Shown: positions 40,367 to 50,231, counted from the stretch's first letter. The stretch: 64,000 bases of DNA from DATCMU01 sp036563245 (GCA_036563245.1 DATCMU010000014.1:1-64000); one strand, 5' to 3'. The notes: generated by a model from the sequence alone, not told the origin. Translations and numbers: made by a program.

Positions 40367-40747
40367 ATGAAATCAATAGCTTACTGGTTTATCGGGCTGG
40401 CGACGCTGTTTGCGCTGGCTGGAATGGCGTTCGGCATCTACATGTCGGCAACCGGCGTGCACGATCTGGCGCCGGCCCATGCCCACAACAACCTCATCGG
40501 CTATGTCACGATGATGCTGTACGGGCTCTATTACAAAGTGGTACCGCAGGCGACCAGGGGAACACTGCCGGTGGTTCACTTCTGGGTCAGCCTGCTCGGC
40601 GCACTGACCATGGGCGTCGGCGTCGGCCTGGCGATCAGCATGCAGGGCGAACTGCTTGCCCAGATCGCCTCTTTTGCCACAATCATCGGCATGGCGATCT
40701 TCGCCGTCATCGTATGGCGCCACCGCGCCGAATTGACGGCCGCGTGA
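40367..40747 (+). CDS. small four-helix membrane protein, heme-copper oxidase subunit I-like
   Basis: 126 residues with four predicted membrane helices: YWFIGLATLFALAGMAFGIYM, NLIGYVTMMLYGLYYKVV, VVHFWVSLLGALTMGVGVGL and IASFATIIGMAIFAVIVW. The motif PAHAHNNLIGYV resembles the H-x-H-x-N/L-L-G signature of a small family of proteins related to part of heme-copper oxidase subunit I, in which His ligands could bind heme or metal. I cannot assign a function. The gene is alone between tolC and popZ. Confidence 0.75.
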   Translation: MKSIAYWFIGLATLFALAGMAFGIYMSATGVHDLAPAHAHNNLIGYVTMMLYGLYYKVVPQATRGTLPVVHFWVSLLGALTMGVGVGLAISMQGELLAQIASFATIIGMAIFAVIVWRHRAELTAA

Positions 40748-40910
40748 ACAACCCGGCGCGCCGGCTCCGCAAAACGGTGGACGGCGCGCCGGCATGCGCT
40801 CGGGGTGATTTGGGTTCGGGAGATCTCGCGCTAGACTGCGAACTACGAATCAGCAAGCCGGGCCCGGCAGATACCGGGGTTTCCGGACAGCGAGCCGAAA
40901 TGAGGCCAAC

Positions 40911-41696
40911 ATGAATACGCCCGCTGCCAAAGAGCCTTCGATGGATGAGATCCTGTCGTCGATCCGGCAGATCATCGCGGAGGACGATGCAGGCGCGGTC
41001 AAGCGGCCTGTGACCTCGCCCGACCCGATACCGCCCCGCGCGACACCCGCGCCGGTATTGGCCGCGCAAGAGCCCGACAGGCCATCGAAAGCCGTGCCGG
41101 AAGCGCCGATGGCTCTCTCCGAGCACCAGATCGTCACACCGCAAGATACAGATGCGCAACTCGATGAAGACGTCGCGGACGCGGCGTTCGATGAGCTCGA
41201 AATTGGTGAGGCAGTGGCGATCGAGGTGGATGAGGCGCCGGCGGTTGAAGTCGAGCGCGTCGATCCGGATGACATCGGGTTCGAGGGCGAGGTGCGAATG
41301 GGGCAGGATGAGGTAGCGCCCGAGCCGAGTGCAAGGGCCGAACGGCCCGCGAAAGCGGCCGAGCCGCCACGTAGCAATGGCTTTCGCGTTCCGCCACCAC
41401 GCCCGGCACCTTCGCCGGAACGGCCCGGCTCGTCGTCGGGCATGCCGGACCCCGAACTCTCGCGGGACATGGCCGAGGAACTGCTTGAACCGGCCACCCA
41501 GGCCGCCGTGCGGCACACGCTTGGCCGCCTCAATGCAATGGAAATCGGCACCCAGGGACTCACCATCGAGCATATGGTGCGCGAGATGTTGCGGCCCATG
41601 CTGAAAGACTGGCTGGACGAGAACCTGCCGTCTGTCGTCGAGCGCATGGTCGAGCGCGAGATCGAGCGGATTTCCCGCGGTAGCGCACCTCGTTGA
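40911..41696 (+). CDS. popZ: cell pole-organizing protein PopZ
   Basis: Polar scaffold that polymerises at cell poles and anchors chromosome centromeres and regulators in Caulobacter and Rhizobiales. 261 residues. N-terminal helix MDEILSSIRQIIAEDD (residues 11-26) is the conserved partner-binding region; residues 30-175 are acidic and proline-rich, expected to be disordered; C-terminal DUF2497 oligomerisation helices run LSRDMAEELLEPATQ to the end, including MVREMLRPMLKDWLDENLP. Location directly upstream of valS is the standard context. The acidic linker length fits the family. Confidence 0.93.
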   Translation: MNTPAAKEPSMDEILSSIRQIIAEDDAGAVKRPVTSPDPIPPRATPAPVLAAQEPDRPSKAVPEAPMALSEHQIVTPQDTDAQLDEDVADAAFDELEIGEAVAIEVDEAPAVEVERVDPDDIGFEGEVRMGQDEVAPEPSARAERPAKAAEPPRSNGFRVPPPRPAPSPERPGSSSGMPDPELSRDMAEELLEPATQAAVRHTLGRLNAMEIGTQGLTIEHMVREMLRPMLKDWLDENLPSVVERMVEREIERISRGSAPR

Positions 41697-41824
41697 CCTT
41701 TGCCGCGTCGGGCGACAGTTGACTCGGCGGCCTCGCTTGGCTTTACAGCTTCACTGAAGTTCATCAGACAGCCGCCGCACCGGTTCCATTCGGGCGGTCG
41801 GATTCCGACGCGAGTTCTGGACAC

Positions 41825-44569
41825 ATGATCGACAAGACCTACGAACCGGGCGCCGTCGAAGGACGGATCTATCAGACATGGCTCGATGCGGACGCCTTCA
41901 GGGCCGGTGCTGGCGCCAATCCGGGCGCCGAAACCTTCTCGATCGTCATTCCGCCACCCAACGTGACCGGCTCGCTGCATATCGGGCACGCGCTGAACAA
42001 CACGATCCAGGACATCCTGATCCGTTTCGAGCGCATGCGCGGCAAGGACGTCCTTTGGCAACCGGGGATGGACCACGCCGGAATCGCCACCCAGATGGTC
42101 GTCGAGCGGCAATTGATGGAAAACCAGTTGCCCTCGCGCCGTGACATGGGGCGCGAGGCCTTCGTGGCGCGCGTCTGGGAATGGAAAGAGGAAAGCGGCG
42201 GCACCATTCTCAATCAGCTAAGGCGGCTGGGCGCGTCATGCGACTGGTCGCGCGCCCGCTTCACCATGGGTGAAAAGGGCGCTGCCGAGGACCAGATGAT
42301 GCGGGCCGTCGTCAAGGTCTTCGTCGATCTCTACAAGAAGGGGCTGATCTATCGCGACAAGCGCCTGGTCAACTGGGATCCGAAGCTGCTGACGGCGATT
42401 TCGGATCTGGAGGTGGAGCAGCGCGAACTCGACGGCAATCTCTGGCACTTCCGCTATCCGATAGACGGGCGAAAGTTCGATCCCGAGGACAAGTCCAGTT
42501 ACATCGTGGTAGCCACGACCCGGCCGGAAACGATGCTGGGGGATACCGGCGTTGCGGTGAACCCGGAGGACGAGCGGTATCGGAGCATTGTCGGGCAGCA
42601 TGTGGTGTTGCCCATCGTAGGGCGTCGCATTCCGATCGTCGCTGATGACTATGCGGATCCCGAAGCCGGTTCGGGTGCGGTCAAGATCACTCCCGCGCAC
42701 GATTTCAATGACTTCGAAGTGGGCAGCCGACACGAATTGCGCCGGATCAACGTGATGCACTCCGATGCATCGATCTGGCTCAAGGACAATGACGATTTCC
42801 GGGAGGGACTTGAACCTTCCGGTGCGGTTCAGGCGATCTGGGATGGCCTTGACGGGCTTGACCGCTTCGTCGCCCGCAAGCGGATCGTGGAATTGATGGA
42901 GGAGGGCGGCTATCTCGAAAAGATCGAGCCCCATCGCCACAGCGTGCCACATGGCGACCGTGGCGGCGTTCCCATCGAACCCTATCTGACGGACCAGTGG
43001 TACGTGAACGCCCCCGAGCTCGCCAAGCCTGCGCTGGCTTCGGTGCGTGAAGGCCGCACCAGCTTCGTGCCGAAAAACTGGGAGAATACCTATTTTCACT
43101 GGATGGAGAACATCCAGCCCTGGTGTGTTTCCCGCCAACTCTGGTGGGGGCATCAGATCCCGGCATGGTATGGGCCGGACCATGCCGTTTTCGTGGAAGA
43201 GACCGAGGCTGAAGCGCAGGCGGCGGCGCGGGCACACTATGGCCAGGACGTGGAGCTGGTGCGCGAGGAAGATGTGCTCGACACCTGGTTCTCGTCCGCG
43301 CTCTGGCCGTTTTCGACCATGGGTTGGCCGGACCAGACAGAGGCGCTTCGCAAATACTATCCCGGCAGCGTGCTGGTCACCGGCTTCGACATTATCTTCT
43401 TCTGGGTTGCGCGGATGATGATGGCCGCGCTTGAATTCACCGGAACCGAGCCCTTCCACACTGTTTATGTCCATGCACTGGTCCGGGACGAGAAGGGCCA
43501 GAAGATGTCGAAGTCGAAGGGGAATGTCATCAACCCGCTCGAACTGGTCGACAACTACGGCGCCGACGCGACGCGATTCACGCTTGCCGCCATGGCGGCG
43601 CAGGGGCGCGATATCAAGCTGGCCATGTCCCGCGTGGAAGGCTACCGGAATTTCGTCACCAAGCTCTGGAACGCGGCGCGCTTCCTGGAGATGAACGAAT
43701 GCGCGCGGGTCGAGGGATTCGACGCGGATGCGCTGACCCAGACGCTGAATCGCTGGATCGTGGGCGCGGCGGAGAAGGCGATCGCCGAGGTGACCCGCGG
43801 TATCGAGGAATACAGGTTCAACGAGGCCGCCGGTGCGGCCTACGAGTTCGTGTGGCACCTGTTCTGCGACTGGTATGTGGAACTCGCAAAGCCGGTGCTC
43901 ACAGGTGACGATGCGATGGCCCGGGCGGAGACCCGCGCCACCGCGGCGCATGTCCTCGATCTGATCCTGAAGTTGTTGCACCCGTTCATGCCCTTTGTGA
44001 CCGAGGAATTGTGGGCGGAAACCGGCAAGAACGGTCCGAAGCGCGAAAACTTGCTCGTTCTGTCCGCCTGGCCGGATGCGTGCGGCTTCGCCGATCCCAC
44101 AGCAGAATCCGAAATGCGCTGGCTGGTCGATGTGATTTCCGGCATCCGGTCGGTTCGGGCCGAGATGAACGTGCCTGCCGGGGCAAAGATCCCGCTGGTG
44201 GTGGTCGGCGCTTCGGACGAAACGACGGCCCGCATCGAAACGCACAGGCCGGCTATCGAGAGGCTTGCGCGCATCGAGACTGTTGCCCATGAGGCGGCGG
44301 TTCCGTCCGGTTCGGCGCAGATCGTGATCGCGGAAGCAATCTTCGCGCTGCCTTTGGCGGGCGTCATCGACCTGGAGGTCGAGAAGGCCCGTCTCGCCAA
44401 GGATATCGCCAAGCTCGACGACGAAGTCGCCAAGATCGACAAGAAGCTTTCGAACGCGCAATTCGTCGCCAAGGCGCCGGAAGAGGTGGTCGACGAGCAG
44501 AAAGCCAGGCGGGATGACGCGCTCGATCGACGCGGCCGCCTGAGCGAGGCACTGGCGCGCCTGAGCTGA
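41825..44569 (+). CDS. valS: valyl-tRNA synthetase
   Basis: Class I synthetase, 914 residues, full length. HIGH motif in PPPNVTGSLHIGHALNN near residue 40, editing (CP1) domain with TTRPETMLGDTGVAVNP, catalytic DTWFSSALWPFSTMGWP, and the KMSKS loop in DEKGQKMSKSKGNVI near residue 560. The anticodon domain is followed by a C-terminal coiled coil with LEVEKARLAKDIAKLDDEVA. The long antisense frame over this gene is not a gene. Confidence 0.99.
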   Translation: MIDKTYEPGAVEGRIYQTWLDADAFRAGAGANPGAETFSIVIPPPNVTGSLHIGHALNNTIQDILIRFERMRGKDVLWQPGMDHAGIATQMVVERQLMENQLPSRRDMGREAFVARVWEWKEESGGTILNQLRRLGASCDWSRARFTMGEKGAAEDQMMRAVVKVFVDLYKKGLIYRDKRLVNWDPKLLTAISDLEVEQRELDGNLWHFRYPIDGRKFDPEDKSSYIVVATTRPETMLGDTGVAVNPEDERYRSIVGQHVVLPIVGRRIPIVADDYADPEAGSGAVKITPAHDFNDFEVGSRHELRRINVMHSDASIWLKDNDDFREGLEPSGAVQAIWDGLDGLDRFVARKRIVELMEEGGYLEKIEPHRHSVPHGDRGGVPIEPYLTDQWYVNAPELAKPALASVREGRTSFVPKNWENTYFHWMENIQPWCVSRQLWWGHQIPAWYGPDHAVFVEETEAEAQAAARAHYGQDVELVREEDVLDTWFSSALWPFSTMGWPDQTEALRKYYPGSVLVTGFDIIFFWVARMMMAALEFTGTEPFHTVYVHALVRDEKGQKMSKSKGNVINPLELVDNYGADATRFTLAAMAAQGRDIKLAMSRVEGYRNFVTKLWNAARFLEMNECARVEGFDADALTQTLNRWIVGAAEKAIAEVTRGIEEYRFNEAAGAAYEFVWHLFCDWYVELAKPVLTGDDAMARAETRATAAHVLDLILKLLHPFMPFVTEELWAETGKNGPKRENLLVLSAWPDACGFADPTAESEMRWLVDVISGIRSVRAEMNVPAGAKIPLVVVGASDETTARIETHRPAIERLARIETVAHEAAVPSGSAQIVIAEAIFALPLAGVIDLEVEKARLAKDIAKLDDEVAKIDKKLSNAQFVAKAPEEVVDEQKARRDDALDRRGRLSEALARLS

Positions 44570-44912
44570 CCTGTCGTCGTCTGCGTCACATTTTTGCAAC
44601 AGAGCCGGTAAAAGGCGTAGCCGGTTCGGTTGCTCACTGGATATCGACCCGCGAGCCGCCACAATCTCTCCCTAAACCGGTTCGAGAAGCGATGCCGGGC
44701 GGGTATTGAACGAAGGGGGCGGTGGGGTCATCTCACCTTCCTTCGGCAAGCTGTCCAGCGAGGTCTCCATTTTGGTGGGGTTTGCCCGGAGCGATCGGGT
44801 TGAATCCGCGGGAGGGTTTTGATTTGAACGTCACGGTACCCGACAGGAATCCCCATTGCCGCGTCGCGCGTATTCGCGCCGCGTCGTGGGGTGTGCGTGC
44901 CGGAAGGATTGC
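44570..44912. other. 343-base gene-free stretch between valS and exoR-like gene
   Basis: No convincing gene. It includes GTCACATTTTTGCAACAGAG shortly after valS and a short direct repeat AGCCGGT at 44603 and 44619, whose meaning I cannot tell. The right end supplies GGAAGGATTGC as the ribosome-binding site of the next gene. Plus-strand frames here lack family character. The promoter of the Sel1 gene must lie here, but I could not choose one. Confidence 0.4.
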
Positions 44913-45839
44913 ATGCTGAGTTCCCATCGCCCGCAGCAATTGCCGTTTGTCTTACTGCTGAGTGCCCTGATGGGCGCGGTCGGCGTTTCCGGCGCATTTG
45001 CACAGACGGTGACGCTGCAGATCGTGGCGGGGCAGGCAAAGGTCAATGCGCCGGTTCCGCCTGAGGACATTCCGCTTGCCCCGGCAGGCGTTCCTCCCGC
45101 GCCGTCCGGCGCGACCGCGGGTATGGGCAGCGATGCAGCGCTCGCGCTGGCCAATACGCTCGACGGGGCGGCAGGTGGCGTTTCAAGCGCAGATCTGTTG
45201 GCCGCCCTGCAGGACGCCGCGGCGGCCGGTCAACCCGTAGCGCTCTGGCGTCTGGGCGTGATGTACGAAAACGGCGAGGGCGTGCAGAAGGACGACGTCA
45301 AGGCGTTCCAGTATTTTTCGCGCATTGCGAATGACCATGCCGACGCGCCGCCACGTTCGCTGGAAGCCGACGTGGTCGCGCAATCCTTCGTCAAGATGGG
45401 CGAGTATTACGAGGAAGGACTGCCGGACGCCGGAATCAAGGCCGATGTCACGCACGCCCAGGCGCTGCTCCTGCACGCCGCCTCCTATTTCGGCGATGCC
45501 GAGGCGCAATACCGTGTCGGCGAACTCTATTTGCAGAAGGACGGCCTGGATTACAATCCGCTGCAGAGCGCGCGCTGGTTTTCGCTCGCCGCGCGCAAGG
45601 GGCATCCCCTGGCACAGGCCCGATTGGGCGACATGCTGTTCAATGGCGACGGCATTGATCCGCAGCCGGTCGAAGGGCTGATGTGGCTGACCATCGCACA
45701 GCAGCGCACCCAGGGAACGCCGGACGAGGGCTGGATCACCGAATTGCTCAACAAGGACATGTCGGTGGCGACGCCCGCGCAGCGCGAATCCGCGGTCAAG
45801 GCCGCCGATCAGCTGGCGCCAATGTTCGCGGGTCTCTGA
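44913..45839 (+). CDS. Sel1-repeat periplasmic protein, ExoR-like
   Basis: 308 residues with signal peptide (hydrophobic LPFVLLLSALMGAVGVSG, cleavage after AFA near residue 31). Sel1/TPR-like repeats: ALWRLGVMYENGEGVQKDD, VKMGEYYEEGLPDAG, AQYRVGELYLQKDGLDYNP and AQARLGDMLFNGDGIDPQ. In Sinorhizobium and Agrobacterium, ExoR is a periplasmic Sel1 protein that inhibits the ExoS-ChvI signalling system controlling exopolysaccharide, motility and acid response. The similarity of layout and length suggests an orthologue. ATG 44913 is supported by GAAGGA; the frame extends further upstream. Confidence 0.75.
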   Translation: MLSSHRPQQLPFVLLLSALMGAVGVSGAFAQTVTLQIVAGQAKVNAPVPPEDIPLAPAGVPPAPSGATAGMGSDAALALANTLDGAAGGVSSADLLAALQDAAAAGQPVALWRLGVMYENGEGVQKDDVKAFQYFSRIANDHADAPPRSLEADVVAQSFVKMGEYYEEGLPDAGIKADVTHAQALLLHAASYFGDAEAQYRVGELYLQKDGLDYNPLQSARWFSLAARKGHPLAQARLGDMLFNGDGIDPQPVEGLMWLTIAQQRTQGTPDEGWITELLNKDMSVATPAQRESAVKAADQLAPMFAGL

Positions 45840-45869
45840 TCCGCTGCGGTCGCGCGGCGAAATTCTTGC

Positions 45870-46649
45870 CTAGAAAGTGAAGTCTCCCTCGACCGGAACG
45901 TGATCAGAGGGCTTGTCCCAGCCGCGCACATCGCGATGGACAGTCACGCCGTTCAGTCGATCTGCCGCCTGCGGCGATAGCAGAAGGTGATCGATCCTGA
46001 TCCCGTTATCCTTGCGCCAGGCCCCACTCTGGAAGTCCCAGAACGTATAGCAAGGCGCATCGGTGACCGCTCGAACGGCGTCGGTCAGGCCAAGGGCGGT
46101 GAGTTCGCGGAACCGCTCAAGGCTTTCCTCGCGGAACAGGGCGTCGCCCCACCAGGCCTTGGGATCGTGGCAATCCTGGGCAGAGGGGATGAGATTGAAG
46201 TCACCGAGAAGGATGAACGGCTCTTCCAGCGTCAGGCGCGCCCGCGTGAATGCGATCAGGCGTTCCATCCATTTCAGCTTGTAGGGAAACTTGTCGCTGT
46301 CGACCGGGTTGCCGTTTGGCAGGTAGATGTTGCACACGCGCACAACCCCGCTGGGCACGGAGAATACACCCTCGATCAGCCGCGCCTGCTCGTCGGAACT
46401 GTCGCCGGGCAAGCCCCGCGTCACCTCGTCGAACTTGAGGCGCGACAAGATGGCGACACCGTTGAAGCTCTTTTGCCCATGGGTTTCGACATTGTAGCCC
46501 AGCGCCTCGAAATCGCTGACCGGAAAACCCTCATCGACGGTCTTGATTTCCTGCAGGCAGGCAATGTCAGGCTTGTCGCGCTCGAGCCATTGCAGCACGA
46601 CCGGCAGCCTCGCCTTGATACCGTTGATGTTCCAGGTCGCGATCTTCAT
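45870..46649 (-). CDS. xth: exodeoxyribonuclease III
   Basis: AP endonuclease/3'-5' exonuclease for base-excision repair. 259 residues. EEP-fold motifs: MKIATWNINGIKARL with the catalytic Asn, DIACLQEIKTVDEGFP with the metal-binding Glu, ICNIYLPNG-like VCNIYLPNGNP, ILLGDFNLIP with Asp/Asn, and the final SDHVPVEGDF with the catalytic Asp-His. Convergent with the ExoR-like gene, 30 bases between. Belongs to the xth-erpA pair common in Rhizobiales, with a gap of 84 bases. Confidence 0.97.
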   Translation of the reverse strand: MKIATWNINGIKARLPVVLQWLERDKPDIACLQEIKTVDEGFPVSDFEALGYNVETHGQKSFNGVAILSRLKFDEVTRGLPGDSSDEQARLIEGVFSVPSGVVRVCNIYLPNGNPVDSDKFPYKLKWMERLIAFTRARLTLEEPFILLGDFNLIPSAQDCHDPKAWWGDALFREESLERFRELTALGLTDAVRAVTDAPCYTFWDFQSGAWRKDNGIRIDHLLLSPQAADRLNGVTVHRDVRGWDKPSDHVPVEGDFTF

Positions 46650-46733
46650 GTCCGGCTCCCGTTGCGCGTGAGCGGAACGTTAGACGCGCCCCGGCACTTG
46701 GGCAACTGCAAGCTCAGGCACAAAGGGGAGAGG

Positions 46734-47084
46734 TCAGACCGCGAAGCTGGTTCCGCATCCGCAACTGGCAACGGCGTTGGGGTTGTTGATCTGGAAGGAC
46801 TGGCCGATCAAGTCGTCCACGAAGTCGATCTCGGCTCCGCCCATGAACTCCAGGCTGAGCGAATCGATCAGCACGACAGCGCCATTGCGTTCGAGCACCA
46901 GGTCGTCCGAACCGGGCACGTTCTCAACCACGTCGTATTCATACTGGAAACCCGAGCATCCCCCGCCGGCCACAGAAATGCGCAGGGCAGACGGGCTTGA
47001 TTCCTTGGCCAGGATCCGTGAAATCCGGCGCGCGGCGCGGTCTGTCAATATCACGTCGTTTGATGCTACAGAGGCCGTGCTCAT
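46734..47084 (-). CDS. erpA: iron-sulfur cluster insertion protein ErpA
   Basis: A-type Fe-S carrier, 116 residues. The three conserved cysteines are one in GGGCSGFQYEY and two in VASCGCGTSF at the C-terminus. The frame begins with a TTG at 47102, but ATG 47084 has GGAG eight bases upstream. Divergent from dgt with 79 bases between; xth follows on the same strand. Confidence 0.95.
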   Translation of the reverse strand: MSTASVASNDVILTDRAARRISRILAKESSPSALRISVAGGGCSGFQYEYDVVENVPGSDDLVLERNGAVVLIDSLSLEFMGGAEIDFVDDLIGQSFQINNPNAVASCGCGTSFAV

Positions 47085-47163
47085 GGTCCGTTCTCCGATC
47101 AAGCGGCCATGTGCGCCGCTTCGGCGTAGAAAATAGGCGCCCGATCACGGATTTGGAAGGGTC

Positions 47164-48369
47164 ATGCCAGAATTTGATTTGCCGCTCGCACGCTATGCCT
47201 CCAATCCCGCGCAAACACGCGGACGATTGTTCCAGCCGGGGCCGAGTCCGACCCGTTCGGAGTTTCAGCGCGACCGGGACCGCATCATCCATTCGGCCGC
47301 CTTTCGTCGCTTGCAGCACAAGACGCAGGTCTTCCTGCATCATGAGGGCTACCACTTCCGGACCCGGCTCACCCACACGCTCGAGGTGAGCCAGATTGCG
47401 CGTTCGATTGCGCGCGCGCTCGGCCTGAACGAGGATCTCGCGGAGGCGGTTGCGCTGGCGCACGACCTGGGCCACACGCCATTCGGGCACGCGGGCGAAC
47501 GGGTTCTGAACGACAAGATGGCGCCCTGGGGCGGGTTCGATCACAACGTGCAGGCCATGCGGATCGTGACACAACTGGAGAACCGTTATGCCGAGCATGA
47601 CGGGCTGAACCTGACCTGGGAGGCGCTCGAGGGCATACTCAAGCACAATGGTCCGCTGATCGATGCCGATGGCCGGCCCGTGGGCAAATATGCCGAGGAA
47701 GGGCTGCCTGCCGGTGTCAACGACATTCCCGCCAGCGCCGACCTCCGTATCGATACCTGGCCAAGCCTTGAAGCGCAGGTGGCCGCGATCGCGGACGACA
47801 TTGCCTATAATGCGCATGATATCGATGACGCGGTGCGCGCCGGCCTGATTTCGCTGGAAGACATTCGTGACGTTGCGCTGGCGGGTCCGATTGCGGTCGA
47901 AGTGCTAGAGCGATGGCCCGATACGGAACCTAGCCGGCAGACGCACGAAGTCCAGCGGCGGCTGATCACCCGGACGATCGAGGACGTCATTGCCGAAAGC
48001 CGCCGCCGGCTTGCCGAAGTTGCCCCTCGGATCGTTGACGATGTGCGGGCGGCGGGGCGCGCGCTGATCGGCTTTTCCGGCGAGATCGAAGAGAGCGAGC
48101 ATGAACTCAAGGCATTCATGTTCTCCCATGTCTATCGCAGCGAGCAGGTGATGGCGCCGGTACGAAAGAGCGAGCACCTGGTGGGTGCACTCTTCGACCA
48201 CTATCTGGAAAAGGGCGGCTTGCCCTTGCGCTGGCAGATCGCGCTGGATGCCGCTGCCAATGAACGCGACCGTGCGCGGATCGTCAGCGATTTCGTGGCC
48301 GGAATGACCGACCCCTACGCCACCGACGAATACGAGCGGCTGTTTGACGCTCGCCCTGAATTCCGCTAA
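47164..48369 (+). CDS. dgt: deoxyguanosinetriphosphate triphosphohydrolase-like protein
   Basis: HD-domain dNTPase releasing triphosphate from dNTPs. 401 residues. Metal-binding His/Asp residues are in TRLTHTLEVSQIARSIAR and ALAHDLGHTPFGHAGE, and a later Asp in ADDIAYNAHDIDDAV. The N-terminus PTRSEFQRDRDRIIHSAAFR is typical of the alphaproteobacterial type, whose preferred substrate often is not known. ATG 47164 follows GGAAGGGTC. It lies 32 bases before argS and may be coupled with it. Confidence 0.95.
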   Translation: MPEFDLPLARYASNPAQTRGRLFQPGPSPTRSEFQRDRDRIIHSAAFRRLQHKTQVFLHHEGYHFRTRLTHTLEVSQIARSIARALGLNEDLAEAVALAHDLGHTPFGHAGERVLNDKMAPWGGFDHNVQAMRIVTQLENRYAEHDGLNLTWEALEGILKHNGPLIDADGRPVGKYAEEGLPAGVNDIPASADLRIDTWPSLEAQVAAIADDIAYNAHDIDDAVRAGLISLEDIRDVALAGPIAVEVLERWPDTEPSRQTHEVQRRLITRTIEDVIAESRRRLAEVAPRIVDDVRAAGRALIGFSGEIEESEHELKAFMFSHVYRSEQVMAPVRKSEHLVGALFDHYLEKGGLPLRWQIALDAAANERDRARIVSDFVAGMTDPYATDEYERLFDARPEFR

Positions 48370-48401
48370 CCGCATCGCGGTTCAGACACAGGATCCACAT
48401 C

Positions 48402-50156
48402 ATGGACGTCTTTTCGCTGTTCGAGGCGCGGATTGTGACCGCGCTGCAGACGCTTTACCCGGCGCTGGCCGAGGATACCGGGCTTGTCGACAAGGTCACC
48501 GCCGAGCCGCCTCGCGACCCCGGGCACGGCGATCTGTCCACGAATGCGGCCATGGTCGTGGCGCGTCCGCTCGGCAAGGCGCCGCGCGAAGTCGCAACAG
48601 CACTTGCCGACCATTTTTCGTCCGATGGCGACGTGGTGTCGGTGGAAGTTGCCGGGCCGGGCTTTCTCAACTTCCGGCTGGCGGACGGGACCTGGCTGGA
48701 TGTTCTCAAGGCCATAGGTGAGCAGCGATCCGATTTCGGGCGCGCGGCCATCGGCCTGGGCGAAAAGGTCAATGTCGAGTTCGTCTCGGCAAATCCGACA
48801 GGGCCAATGCATGTGGGCCATACCCGTGGTGCCGTATATGGCGATGCGCTGGCCTCGCTGATGGAATTCTGCGGGTTTGACGTAACCCGCGAATATTACA
48901 TCAACGACGCCGGGGCGCAGGTGGATGTGCTGGCCCGGTCGGCATATTTGCGCTACCGCGAGGCGCTTGGCGAACCGATCGGCGAAATTCCCAAGGGACT
49001 ATACCCCGGCGATTATCTTGTTCCGGTAGGGCAGGCGCTGGCCGAGGAATTCGGCAACAGCCTCAGCGGGCATCCCGAGGAAGTCTGGATGCGGCCGGTC
49101 AAGCAACACGTGCTGGCCGCAATGATGGACCTCATCCGCGGCGATCTGGCCAAGCTGCGCATCGAGCATGAGGTCTTCTTCTCCGAGCGCACCCTACATG
49201 GCCCCGGCGGCGATATCGAACAGACGCTGCAATGGCTGCGCGACGAGGGCCTTGTCTACCAGGGGCGCCTCGAGCCGCCCAAGGGCAAGGTACCCGACGA
49301 GTGGGAGGACCGGGAGCAGACCCTGTTCCGCGCCACCGATTTCGGCGACGACGTCGACCGGCCACTGGTGAAGTCGGACGGTTCCTTCACCTATTTTGCC
49401 GCCGACATCGCATATCACCGCAACAAGGTGCTGCGGGGCTATACCCACCAGATTGACGTCCTTGGGGCCGACCACTCCGGCTATGTGAAGCGCTTGCAGG
49501 CTGCGGTTCGTGCGGTGTCGCAGGGCAAGGCTTCGGTCGACGTGCGGATCTGCCAATTGGTGCGGCTGTTGCGCGATGGCGAGCCGGTCAAGATGTCCAA
49601 GCGCTCGGGCGACCTGGTGACGCTGGCCGATGTCGTCGATGAAGTGGGCCCGGATGCCGTGCGTTTCATGCTCCTGTTCCGGCGCAACGATGCGCCGCTC
49701 GATTTCGACTTCGCCCTGGTGAAGGAACAGACGAGGGACAACCCGGTCTTCTATGTGCAGTATGCGCACGCGCGCGCCTGCTCCGCATTCCGCACGGCGC
49801 AGCGCGAATTGCCCGGCCACGACTGGTCGGAATCGGCGGTGTGGTCCGCCGAGGTGAGTCGGTATCTTGGGGCTGACGAGCTCGATCTTGTGCGTCGCCT
49901 CGCGCAGTGGCCACGCACGGTCACCCAGGCGGCCCGGGCGCATGAACCGCATCGCGTTGCGTTCTATCTGCATGAAACCGCAGCGCAATTCCACGCGCTC
50001 TGGTCGAGGGGCAATCAGGATGCATCGCTACGGTTTGTTAACCAGAGCGACCCGAAATTGACCGCTGCTCGACTCGCTCTCGTTGACGCGGTACGAATCG
50101 TGTTGGCGAGCGGACTGGGGATATTGGGGGTCAATGCGCCTGAGGAATTATCATAA
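48402..50156 (+). CDS. argS: arginyl-tRNA synthetase
   Basis: Class I synthetase, 584 residues. The N-terminal Add1 domain binds the tRNA D-loop; HIGH-type motif is PTGPMHVGHTRGAVYGD; YINDAGAQVDVLARS and LRGYTHQIDVLGADHSGYV are active-site family motifs; the KMSK-like loop is PVKMSKRSGDLVTL. The anticodon-binding domain runs to the C-terminus. First gene of a long plus-strand series through nlpD. Confidence 0.98.
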   Translation: MDVFSLFEARIVTALQTLYPALAEDTGLVDKVTAEPPRDPGHGDLSTNAAMVVARPLGKAPREVATALADHFSSDGDVVSVEVAGPGFLNFRLADGTWLDVLKAIGEQRSDFGRAAIGLGEKVNVEFVSANPTGPMHVGHTRGAVYGDALASLMEFCGFDVTREYYINDAGAQVDVLARSAYLRYREALGEPIGEIPKGLYPGDYLVPVGQALAEEFGNSLSGHPEEVWMRPVKQHVLAAMMDLIRGDLAKLRIEHEVFFSERTLHGPGGDIEQTLQWLRDEGLVYQGRLEPPKGKVPDEWEDREQTLFRATDFGDDVDRPLVKSDGSFTYFAADIAYHRNKVLRGYTHQIDVLGADHSGYVKRLQAAVRAVSQGKASVDVRICQLVRLLRDGEPVKMSKRSGDLVTLADVVDEVGPDAVRFMLLFRRNDAPLDFDFALVKEQTRDNPVFYVQYAHARACSAFRTAQRELPGHDWSESAVWSAEVSRYLGADELDLVRRLAQWPRTVTQAARAHEPHRVAFYLHETAAQFHALWSRGNQDASLRFVNQSDPKLTAARLALVDAVRIVLASGLGILGVNAPEELS

Positions 50157-50231
50157 TTCAGGCACATTGCTGTGAGACTGCCGGAGCCTAGGGATCCCGC
50201 TATCGGCAGTGAATATAAGGGGCGCTGGTGA

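Noticed and set aside
42236..44662. 808-codon open frame on the minus strand opposite valS
   Set aside because: Shadow of a GC-rich gene: no family motif, low-quality composition, and valS is unmistakable on the other strand.
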